Source of the DNA: Bacillota bacterium
GTDB lineage: Bacteria > Bacillota > Bacilli > Paenibacillales > Paenibacillaceae
NCBI GenBank assembly: GCA_023391635.1
Contig: JAEWAQ010000024.1
Span: 15,678-79,677 of the forward strand
Direction: 5' to 3'
Length of the DNA stretch: 64,000 nt
In this document: positions 23,865 through 31,763 of the stretch, piece after piece
Layout of the letters: every line of letters begins with the position of its first letter
Numbering within the stretch: position 1 is the stretch's first letter
Made by a program: the position numbers and the translations under genes
Notes under the pieces: model-generated
Database searches by the model: none
Told to the model about the DNA's origin: nothing
Seen by the model: only the letters and a program-made list of their open reading frames with translations

Positions 23865-25976
23865 TCAGCTAATTTTGAACTTGCTCTGTTTTTCCACCAA
23901 CTCTTGCACCAAATTTCCAAGCGCCGCGGACGATGACGCAACCTCCTCCATGGCGGCAAGCTGTTCTTCGGAGGCGGAGGCGACGCTCTGTGAGTGATCC
24001 GAAGTCTCGCCAGCGATGCGCGACAATTCCTCGACAGAAGCATTCACTTGCTCTGCGCTTGCGTTCATCTGTTCCGAGGCAGCAGATACCTCCTGAATTT
24101 GATCGCCGACCAGGATCATCTTCTCTGCAACCAATTGGAACAATTCAGCGCTCTCCGCGACATACTGCTCACCCATTATGACTTCCGTCGCCCCCAGCTT
24201 CATGGTACGGGAAGCATTCTCTGTCTCTTCCTGTACCTTTTGAATCAATACCGCAATTTCTTCCGTAGCTTTGAACGTCTGATCCGCAAGCTTGCGCACT
24301 TCTCCGGCTACGACGGCGAAGCCGCGCCCGTGTTCTCCGGCTCTGGCCGCTTCAATATTCGCGTTGAGCGCCAAAAGATTGGTCTGATAGCTGATCTGAG
24401 AAATGAGGCTGACGATGCCTCCGATTTCTTTGGAACGTTCCCCCAGATGTTCGATCGTCTGCTCGACTTCAGCGACTGCGCCTCTCGCCTTCGTCATCTT
24501 GTCTTCGGCCTCGCGCATCCGGGTATTTCCGAGATCCGTCTGAGCGCGAACATCCGACACATACGTGGATACTGCGGAAGAAGATTCTGCGACTCGCTGG
24601 ATACCGACAGTCATCTCTCCCATCGCTTTTGCCGTCTCGTCGGTATAGCGATGCTGTGTCTTTGAGCCTTCGGCTACCGTTTCGATCGACTGGGCAATCG
24701 TCTCGGAAGCTTGTGTCGTCTGCTCCGCGCTGGCCGTCAATTGCTCGGATGTGGCGCCCGCCGACATCGATAAATCGGCAACCAAGTGAAACATTCCCCG
24801 CAGTTCTTGCGTCATTGCATTGAAACTGCCTGCCAGTTGCCCGAATTCATCCCTGCTGCGCACCTCTACCTGCTGCGTCAGATCCCCTTCCGCCATCTTT
24901 TGTACACTCTTGACGAACGATTGAATAGGTCGAATGATCAATTGCCGAATCATCAGCAGCATCAGGATACCCAACACGATCATCGAGGCGATGCCGATGA
25001 GCAATGACGTCAATTTACTTTGGTTATACGACTTTAGGATTTCATTTTCCGGAATGACAGTTTCCACGTACATGACGTTATCGCTGCCGTCCAGGTGAAT
25101 CGGGTAGAACACGCTGAGAGCGTTATCCCCTTGCGCGTTTCGCGCGTAACCTTGCGTCGCCGCCCCGGAAGTGAGCTTGCGGAAAAGTTGGGCCTTATCC
25201 GGAGCATCTCCGTAGGGTTGGAATAAGCGATCCGGCTGCTGCGGGTTTGCGATATAGTTGCCTTCACCGGAAATAACCGTCACATAACCGCCAAGCGGAT
25301 GCTGCTCCGCCGCTTCCTGTTGCAAGGAATCCAGCGCAAAATCTACCCCCACCATGCCGAGGAAGCGATCACCCTGATCCAGAATAGGGACAACCAAAGA
25401 AGTCATCGCAACCGCTTGGCCCGCAATTTCATATGTAAACGGTTCCATTAATGTGACTTTTTTGGTCTGCTTGGGCAATAGATAAAAGTCTCCGTCTCCC
25501 GGAGTTTCGTAGCTCTCGATCGGCAAAACTTCGATCACACCGCCGGTACGAACGGCATAAGGAATCAATCGGCCCGTCTCGTCATCATAAGGAGATCTGT
25601 TGGCATGCTCCGTATCTTTGCCGTCGAATGCGTTCGGCTCCCACAGCGTGTAGGTGCCAAGCAAATCCGGGTGAGCCTCAAGCATTTGTATCAATAGTTC
25701 GACGACATCGGTCCTGGAATAGGACTGTTCTTCTTTCGCATGACGCAGAACGAGAGCCAGCATATCTAGCTCTTGCTTATAGCCGGCCAGTTTCTGGCCA
25801 AATTGACTTGCGAATGTCTGTGAAACCTTTCTCGCCTCGGATTCACCCTGGCCAACGCTGGCGATTCTCAGTTGATCAAGGTTAACGAATACGAGAACTG
25901 AGAAAACGATAATCAGTAGTACCGATAGCCCAGAAATCATTTTCGTGATCAATGAAATCCCCAACTTGTTGTTCAT
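23865..25976 (-). CDS. Methyl-accepting chemotaxis protein with dCache-type sensor
   Basis: 703 residues. First transmembrane helix (about 12-33), extracellular double-Cache-like sensor (about 35-290, with YTLWEPNAFDGKD and GMVGVDFALDSLQ), second transmembrane helix (about 300-325), HAMP (about 326-378), then the methyl-accepting signalling hairpin with the conserved tip (LALNANIEAARAGEHGRGFA in the kinase-contact region). The start at 25976 follows GGAGGG; the frame extends upstream without a better site. The ligand is unknown; dCache domains often bind amino acids or organic acids. Confidence 0.93.
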   Translation of the reverse strand: MNNKLGISLITKMISGLSVLLIIVFSVLVFVNLDQLRIASVGQGESEARKVSQTFASQFGQKLAGYKQELDMLALVLRHAKEEQSYSRTDVVELLIQMLEAHPDLLGTYTLWEPNAFDGKDTEHANRSPYDDETGRLIPYAVRTGGVIEVLPIESYETPGDGDFYLLPKQTKKVTLMEPFTYEIAGQAVAMTSLVVPILDQGDRFLGMVGVDFALDSLQQEAAEQHPLGGYVTVISGEGNYIANPQQPDRLFQPYGDAPDKAQLFRKLTSGAATQGYARNAQGDNALSVFYPIHLDGSDNVMYVETVIPENEILKSYNQSKLTSLLIGIASMIVLGILMLLMIRQLIIRPIQSFVKSVQKMAEGDLTQQVEVRSRDEFGQLAGSFNAMTQELRGMFHLVADLSMSAGATSEQLTASAEQTTQASETIAQSIETVAEGSKTQHRYTDETAKAMGEMTVGIQRVAESSSAVSTYVSDVRAQTDLGNTRMREAEDKMTKARGAVAEVEQTIEHLGERSKEIGGIVSLISQISYQTNLLALNANIEAARAGEHGRGFAVVAGEVRKLADQTFKATEEIAVLIQKVQEETENASRTMKLGATEVIMGEQYVAESAELFQLVAEKMILVGDQIQEVSAASEQMNASAEQVNASVEELSRIAGETSDHSQSVASASEEQLAAMEEVASSSAALGNLVQELVEKQSKFKIS

Positions 25977-26123
25977 CCAGTAACCCTCCACGGCAGTTTT
26001 GAAGTATGAAGTTTCGATATATATCGTCATAACTCGACAATTTATGAATAATTTGAAGAGTCCCCCCCTGCCGAACCGACGGATTCCGCCAGCAGCGCTT
26101 CTTGTTCGGGGTCGACTTGTCTC

Positions 26124-28730
26124 TCATATGCCTTTTCGTTTCACACGCCGCTGCATGTCCCCGTCCGGGGCAATTCGGTACTGGATTTCTCCGACTTCAT
26201 CCGTCCGAAGCAGCAAGCTGCCTTCATTTGCGATTCGCCCGGTAATGGTCGGATGGGGATGTCCGTACAAGTTGTTGCGACCGACGGAAATAACCGTTTC
26301 CGCCGGATGCCACCAAGCCAGCCATTCGGACGAGGTGGATGTCTTGCTGCCATGGTGGGCGGCTTTCATCACGTCGACTGCTGGCGGCGTAAGCAGGAGC
26401 TGCGTCCCTTCCGACCGGGCCATCTGTTCGGCAATGATTCTCCTCTCTCCCGGCGCCTCCAGATCGCCCGTCAGCAAAAAAGTTCTGCCGTACAATGTCA
26501 CGCGCAATACGACGCTAAGCTCATTCTGCTCTTTCAATTCCGGCAACGGTGCAGAACTCGAATGGCCGTCGACAGCCGCATCGCCGTCCAGCGGATACAG
26601 CACTTCCAGCGTTGTCGACGAATCGAGCGCCCATCGTTCCCCTCTGCGGGCCGCATAGACGGGGATGCCCCGCACCTGGGCGGCGTGGAACAGCCGTTCC
26701 GTCAAGGCGCTCTCCTTCCACGTGCCGTTCCAGATGATCGCGCCGACCGGCACGTCCCGCAGCACGGCTTCCGCACCGCCGATATGGTCGGCATCCAGGT
26801 GCGTCAGCACGAGCGCATCCAGCCTGCGTACGCCTCGCTCTCTCAGCAGAGGCACGATCAGCTTTCGCCCGATCTCATAAGGGTCGCGGCGTTCCCGCCA
26901 CTCTTCTCCGGGTTTGCGGAAATTGACCATCCCGCCTGCGTCAACTAGCAGATGCTTGCCCGTCCCGGTGCGTATCAGCATGCCGTCCCCCTGCCCCACA
27001 TCCAGAAATTGCACGTAAGCATGCCGATCCAGCCACGCGGGCTGATAGCCCCACACCCACCAACTTCCCCATAGAAGGACTAACGCCAGGATGCCTGCTC
27101 CAGCTCGCGCGATCGGCTGCAAGGGCACGGAAGCCCGCGTGAGCGGAGCCGTCATGTCCGCATCAAAGAGTTCAGCTTCACTTGCAGATAGGCTTGTCCG
27201 CCTCCTGCGATACAGCCATACGGTTACGGCGATCAGAACATAGGCGAGCGCGACCCAAGCGCGCGGCGGCTGCGGCCAGGACATGCGAAGCGATTCGGCT
27301 TGGTCCATCCAGCCCACGATAGCGAAGGTGACGCGATTGGCATAGGAGGCCAACATGGCCGGCATCAACCCAAGCGGCAGCCACATGGCCCCCAGCGCTA
27401 CGGATGCCATCCCAAGCGGCAGCACAGCGAAGCTGGCAAGTGGAACGATCACGAGATTGGCCGGCAGCGACAACAGATGAATGCTGTGAAAATAGTAGAT
27501 GGTGAGCGGGAAGGAGACGACCTGGGCGGTCAGGCCGACAGCCAGCGCATCGCGCGCGAATTTGGGCCGCACCCCTTGCAGCAGCCGTCCTGCATCCGCC
27601 GTAAACATCAGCAATCCGGCAGTCACAGCAAACGATAGCTGGAAGCTGATATTTTCGACGACCAGAGGGTCCCAAACGACCATTGCCATCGCGGCTGCCG
27701 CGAGCAGGTGCAGTCCGTCCTTCAGACGATTCTTTCTGGCCAGCGCCAGCGCGATCATCGCCATAATGCACGCCCGGGATGCCGAAGGGGAAGCGCCAGT
27801 CACTGCCATATAGAGCAGCATTGCCGCAAAGGCGACATCGATCGACCGCTCCCTGGTCAGCCGGGATAGCGCACCTAACCGGAGCAATACGAACACGACG
27901 ACACCGACATGCAGTCCGGAGATGGCAAGCACGTGTGTCAAGCCCAATCGGGAAAATTGATCGTACTGCGCCGGGTCCACTTCTTCCGTAATGCCGACGA
28001 TCAAGCCTTTCATATAGCCAGCGTCGCCCTTGGGATAGAGCCTGTCCGTCAATTGGCCGATCTGCTGGCGTACCCCGTCAATCGTACGCAGCGGCTGCAA
28101 GCGTAACGACACCTTGTCTTCCGTCACGTGCACGCCGCTTGCGCCCTTCAGCGTCCATTGCCAGCGGATGCCTTGCCGCGCCAAGTACGCCCGGTAATCG
28201 AAAGCGCCGAAATTGCCGGCATCTCCGGGGCGTTCGGGCGCTCCTGCGAGCCGAACCGCGTCGCCTCGGCGCCAACTCATGGCGCTCGCTTGTTCTTCGC
28301 GCGACTGCAGCTTGACTCGAACCAGCACCGTTTCGCGAAGGGAAGTTGCGGTTGCGGCGTCTGTATCGCGCACCGACTCGGCCTCCAATTGGAATGTCGC
28401 GACATCGCCGTCCACGTCGGGGGGTGTTGCGATGATACCCGTTAATTCCGCTTGAACTGGCGGCGCTGACTCCTTTACCGACCACAGTGAGTCCAGCGTA
28501 GAATGATCGTGGTGGTCAACCCACAGCCGTTCACCGAATGCTGTGAGCAGCGCAATCAAGCAAAGAGCAGCCAGACGGCGCGTCAAGGCGCCTTGCAGCA
28601 GACAAGCGGCCAGCAGTACGACGATGCCGCCGATTGCCGCTGCCCGGCTTCCGGCATCGTGCCATAACGAAGGCACGGAGGCTCCTGCGACGAAGCAGCA
28701 TGCGATGGCAACGAGCGGTCTATGGTTCAT
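26124..28730 (-). CDS. comEC: DNA uptake channel ComEC/Rec2
   Basis: 868-residue competence protein that moves single-stranded DNA across the membrane. N-terminal hydrophobic helices with a DUF4131-like extracellular region are followed by the ComEC transmembrane core (about 220-510; LGLTHVLAISGLHVG, then MAVTGASPSASRACIMA) and a C-terminal metallo-beta-lactamase-like domain (about 575-868; LTHLDADHIGGAEAV, AAHHGSKTST). Start at 28730 with AAGGCGG upstream. Downstream of comEB, separated by a terminator hairpin. Confidence 0.95.
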   Translation of the reverse strand: MNHRPLVAIACCFVAGASVPSLWHDAGSRAAAIGGIVVLLAACLLQGALTRRLAALCLIALLTAFGERLWVDHHDHSTLDSLWSVKESAPPVQAELTGIIATPPDVDGDVATFQLEAESVRDTDAATATSLRETVLVRVKLQSREEQASAMSWRRGDAVRLAGAPERPGDAGNFGAFDYRAYLARQGIRWQWTLKGASGVHVTEDKVSLRLQPLRTIDGVRQQIGQLTDRLYPKGDAGYMKGLIVGITEEVDPAQYDQFSRLGLTHVLAISGLHVGVVVFVLLRLGALSRLTRERSIDVAFAAMLLYMAVTGASPSASRACIMAMIALALARKNRLKDGLHLLAAAAMAMVVWDPLVVENISFQLSFAVTAGLLMFTADAGRLLQGVRPKFARDALAVGLTAQVVSFPLTIYYFHSIHLLSLPANLVIVPLASFAVLPLGMASVALGAMWLPLGLMPAMLASYANRVTFAIVGWMDQAESLRMSWPQPPRAWVALAYVLIAVTVWLYRRRRTSLSASEAELFDADMTAPLTRASVPLQPIARAGAGILALVLLWGSWWVWGYQPAWLDRHAYVQFLDVGQGDGMLIRTGTGKHLLVDAGGMVNFRKPGEEWRERRDPYEIGRKLIVPLLRERGVRRLDALVLTHLDADHIGGAEAVLRDVPVGAIIWNGTWKESALTERLFHAAQVRGIPVYAARRGERWALDSSTTLEVLYPLDGDAAVDGHSSSAPLPELKEQNELSVVLRVTLYGRTFLLTGDLEAPGERRIIAEQMARSEGTQLLLTPPAVDVMKAAHHGSKTSTSSEWLAWWHPAETVISVGRNNLYGHPHPTITGRIANEGSLLLRTDEVGEIQYRIAPDGDMQRRVKRKGI

Positions 28731-28761
28731 TCGGTTAACCCGCCTTTTTAAGTAAAAATAA

Positions 28762-28796
28762 AAAACCTCCCCTGCCGTCAGGCAGAAGAGGGTGCT
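28762..28796 (-). terminator. Terminator between comEB and comEC
   Basis: On the minus strand an ACCCTCTTCTGCC-type arm pairs with GGCAGGGGAGGT around TGAC, followed by TTTTTATTTTT. It may reduce read-through from comEB into comEC. Confidence 0.8.
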
Positions 28797-28826
28797 TCCC
28801 TGCTTCCTTACTGGAATGTTATCGCC

Positions 28827-29345
28827 TCAGATCGCATCCTGCACTTCGGTATCCGGCGGCGGCGCGTAGCCTTCGATCTGGCGGAATCGGATGCCTCGTT
28901 GGCTCATGAGCGTGCTCACCTTGTCGTAGTCTTTCGGATAGATGCGATGAAACACGATCTCCGAAATCCCGCTGTTCGCCAGCATGTTGGCGCAAGTCCA
29001 GCAAGGCTGATCGGTCACGTACACCGTAGAGCCTTCCCGGTCGATGCGATCGGTGAACAGCAGCAGGTTCTGCTCCGCATGGATCGTCCGGATGCAGCGC
29101 TGCTTCACCTTGATCCCGCGCGCCGCATCTTCGGGGCCGGCCAATTCCTCCACGATCATACAGCCTGCTTCCGAGCAGTCCGGCACCCCCATCGGCGCAC
29201 CGTTGTAGGCGGTGCCCAGCAGCTTCTTGCCCTGCACGAGCACGGCCCCGACATGACGCCTGGGACATCGCGAGCGAGTGGACGCCATGAAGGCGATATC
29301 CATGAAATAGGTGTCCCAATCTTTGCGTACGGCTGTTGTCGGCAT
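28827..29345 (-). CDS. comEB: dCMP deaminase, ComEB
   Basis: 172-residue zinc-dependent cytidine/deoxycytidylate deaminase. The zinc-site motifs HAEQN (catalytic Glu) and PCWTCANML are present, as is RHVGAVLVQGKKLLGTAYNG. It converts dCMP to dUMP for thymidylate synthesis; in B. subtilis it lies in the competence operon but is not needed for uptake. ATG at 29345 with GGAGGTGG upstream. A 10-copy 51-bp repeat array separates it from comEA. Confidence 0.95.
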   Translation of the reverse strand: MPTTAVRKDWDTYFMDIAFMASTRSRCPRRHVGAVLVQGKKLLGTAYNGAPMGVPDCSEAGCMIVEELAGPEDAARGIKVKQRCIRTIHAEQNLLLFTDRIDREGSTVYVTDQPCWTCANMLANSGISEIVFHRIYPKDYDKVSTLMSQRGIRFRQIEGYAPPPDTEVQDAI

Positions 29346-29420
29346 GTTGCCACCTCCATAAATAGATTTAGTTCTGCGCCAGGAGCAAAATAATCTCAAC
29401 TCGGCGTGGGCGAAGTTTAT

Positions 29421-29925
29421 TTACGGAAGTTAGGAACTTTCGGTTCCTATCTCGGCGAGTGAGGCACTCGTTTACGGAAGTTAGGAACTTTTGGTTCCTA
29501 ACTCGGCGAGTGAGGCCTCGTTTACGGAAATTAGAAACTTTTGGTTCCTAACTCGGCTTGGTCGGTGAAAATTTGCGGGAGTTAGGAACTTTCGGTTCCT
29601 AACTCGGCGCATGGGACGCTCGTTTACGGAAATTAGGAACTTTCGGTACCTATCTCGGCTTGGTCGGTGAAAATTTGCGGGACTTAGGAACTTTCGGTTC
29701 CTATCTCGGTGCATGAGACACTCGTTTACGGGAGTTAGGAACTTTTGGTTCCTAGCTCGACTTGGTCGGTGAAAATTTGCGGGACTTAGGAACTTTCGGT
29801 TCCTATCTCGGCGCATGAGACACTCGTTTACGGGACTTAGGAACTTTCAGTTCCTATCTCGTCTCCGTCGGTGAAAATTTGCGGGACTTAGGAACTTTCA
29901 GTTCCTATCTCGGTGCGCGCGGCGC
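29421..29925. repeat. Ten-copy 51-bp tandem hairpin array between comEA and comEB (array A)
   Basis: The hairpin TTAGGAAC-TTTCG-GTTCCTAA (loop also TTTTG or TTTCA) starts at 29430, 29481, 29531, 29582, 29633, 29684, 29735, 29786, 29837 and 29888: eight intervals of 51 and one of 50. From the third copy on, linkers alternate between a CTCGGCG..ACTCGTTTACGG type and a CTCGGCTTGGTCGGTGAAAA type, giving a 102-bp super-repeat. Copies 3 and 5 have single mismatches in the stem. Because 51 is a multiple of 3, a spurious repetitive ORF runs through it. Confidence 0.95.
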
Positions 29926-29932
29926 TACCTGC

Positions 29933-30490
29933 CTAAATTTCTACCTTGACCAGGGCGCGAATTTTGTCATAAAGCTTCGGTCCGATACCCTTGACCTCCA
30001 ACAGTTCCTCCACGCTGCGGAATCCCTTGCGCGATTCGCGGAAATCCACGATCGCCTGCGCTTTGGACGGCCCGATCCCGGGCAATCCGTCCAAGTCCGT
30101 CACGGATGCCTTGTTCAAATCCAGCAAAGAAGCGCCGAGAGCATCCGAGGGCTCCGAAGCAGAAGCGGCGGCTGGCGTAGAAACGGTATCTGATTGCGTC
30201 AGCGCGGGAGCTGCGGCGGAAGGGTCGATAGTCGACAGGTTATGGACCGCATTCACGTCGCCCGACTCGGGTCCATCGATTCCAGGCAACGATTGTGTCG
30301 GCGATGAGGCGGCCTCTCCGTTAATCGACAATGTGGCACGCAAAGATTCATTGACAGGCTGCCACCCGGGAATGCCCTGTTGGCCGGAATTCAGAAGCAA
30401 ATACAGCAATGCGCCAATACCTGCGACGAAACCGCACCACGCCGCCAGCCTGCGCACCGGCAATCTCCGTCTCTCGTATGGATGGTTCAT
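29933..30490 (-). CDS. comEA: Competence DNA receptor ComEA, short form
   Basis: 185 residues. A membrane anchor (about 15-38, LAAWCGFVAGIGALLYLLL) is followed by a long Ser/Ala/Thr/Pro-rich linker and a C-terminal double helix-hairpin-helix DNA-binding domain (about 120-185; LDGLPGIGPSKAQAIVDFR and LEVKGIGPKLYDKI). I see no SLBB oligomerisation domain of the kind present in B. subtilis ComEA. The start was placed at 30490 (MNHPYE) with GGAGG 10 nt upstream; the ATG at 30496 is too close to that site. Upstream in-frame sequence belongs to a repeat array. Confidence 0.9.
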   Translation of the reverse strand: MNHPYERRRLPVRRLAAWCGFVAGIGALLYLLLNSGQQGIPGWQPVNESLRATLSINGEAASSPTQSLPGIDGPESGDVNAVHNLSTIDPSAAAPALTQSDTVSTPAAASASEPSDALGASLLDLNKASVTDLDGLPGIGPSKAQAIVDFRESRKGFRSVEELLEVKGIGPKLYDKIRALVKVEI

Positions 30491-30493
30491 CGC

Positions 30494-30645
30494 CATGACG
30501 CCTCCGTCCGCGTTCTCCGGCCAAATTGCCGACTTCCGTTTCGCAACGATCCCTCCATCCACATTCGCCGACCAAATTGCCGCTCTCCATTTAGGTGGTT
30601 CATCATCATGCCCCCTCCATCCACATTCGCCGATCAAACGTTGCC
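30494..30645. repeat. Three-copy repeat upstream of comEA (array D)
   Basis: CCTCC(G/A)TCC followed by CGTTCTCCGGCCAAATTGCCG or its variants starts at 30501, 30552 and 30614, intervals 51 and 62. Each unit carries a CGGC-CAAATT-GCCG-type hairpin, weaker in later copies. The third unit also includes a copy of the comEA start region (GGTTCATCATCATG against GGTTCATCGCCATG), so the repeat touches the ribosome-binding site. It lies in the divergent comEA/comER promoter region. Confidence 0.75.
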
Positions 30646-30748
30646 TTTACAGACCGGCGCCGCACCAACCGTTCGAAATCCCGTCATGCAATTTCATTTC
30701 GATACATATATTGGATGGTAGCATTGATGTGTAAAAGGAGGGACGTGC

Positions 30749-31588
30749 ATGAAAGTCGGCTTCATCGGCACCGGCAGCATGGGAAGCTTGCTGGTCGAAG
30801 CTTTCGTGAATGCCGGTGCGATGCTTCCCGAGGACATCACGGTCTCTTCCCGTACGCGTTCCAAGGCCGAAGCCTTGTCGATCCGCTGTCCGGGCTTGCG
30901 TCTGGCCGATTCGAATGCGGAAGTTGCCCGGATGGCGGACGTATTGTTCTTATGCGTAAGACCGTCCGAATTCGGCGTCGTTCTCGCGGAAATCGCTCCC
31001 GTCGTGCAATCCGGCCTGATCGCCGTCTCGATCACAAGCCCTGTCACGATCGCACAGTTGGAAGCTTATCTTCCTTGCAAAGTCGCCAAGGTCATCCCCA
31101 GCATCGTCAATGCCGTGCAGGCCGGTGCAACACTGCTCATGTGGGGAAACCGGCTGAACACCGCGGACCGCGTGATGCTTCAGGAGTTGTTCGCGGCGAT
31201 CAGCCGGCCCGTCGAGATCCGCGAAGCGGACGTGCGAGCCGCATCCGATCTGTCCAGCATCGGGCCGGCCTTCTTCGCTTACCTGCTTGGCGCCTTCATC
31301 GATGCGGCAGTCGCCCAATGCGGCATGGACCGACGCACGGCGGAAACGCTCGCCCCCGAGATGCTGCTTGGAACCGCACGCCTCATGCTGGAGCAGGGAT
31401 TCACCCCGCAAGAGCTGCAAACGCGCGTATCGGTTCCGGGAGGTATTACCGCGGAAGCGTTGCAGCAATTGCGGGAGTCCACGACGGACGCGTTCGAAGC
31501 CGTGCTACGCGTGACGCATGAGAAGTTCGCCGCCGATCTGCAGAAAGTCGCCCGCTCGCTGCAACTGCCGCCCATTCCGAAACAGTAA
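30749..31588 (+). CDS. comER: ComER, pyrroline-5-carboxylate reductase-like protein
   Basis: 279 residues. The N-terminal Rossmann fold MKVGFIGTGSMGSLLVEAF is followed by the P5CR dimerisation domain with SIVNAVQAGATLLMWG and LSSIGPAFFAYLLGAFIDAA. In Bacillus comER is transcribed divergently from comEA, as here, and has been linked to sporulation and biofilm timing rather than proline synthesis. AAAGGAGGG precedes the ATG. Confidence 0.92.
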   Translation: MKVGFIGTGSMGSLLVEAFVNAGAMLPEDITVSSRTRSKAEALSIRCPGLRLADSNAEVARMADVLFLCVRPSEFGVVLAEIAPVVQSGLIAVSITSPVTIAQLEAYLPCKVAKVIPSIVNAVQAGATLLMWGNRLNTADRVMLQELFAAISRPVEIREADVRAASDLSSIGPAFFAYLLGAFIDAAVAQCGMDRRTAETLAPEMLLGTARLMLEQGFTPQELQTRVSVPGGITAEALQQLRESTTDAFEAVLRVTHEKFAADLQKVARSLQLPPIPKQ

Positions 31589-31763
31589 CGACAGTGGCTC
31601 TGTGAAAGTCCACACTGTTCCAAAACAGTAACAACGGCGGGCGCTGCAACTCCATCCGTTTCGAAGAAGAAATGGCGATAGTTGCAACCACCCGGATTCG
31701 GTTCCGTACGATAAGCGTTGCCGGCCGTTCGGAATATTGCCGAACCTGCGCGGAGCAACCGCC

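Noticed and set aside
29481..29816. 111-residue repetitive ORF on the minus strand
   Set aside because: It exists only because the 51-bp repeat is a multiple of three; no ribosome-binding site, and the product is just the repeat translated.
29421..29925. CRISPR array
   Set aside because: Units are regular 51-bp repeats over their whole length; there are no unique spacers and no cas genes in the window.
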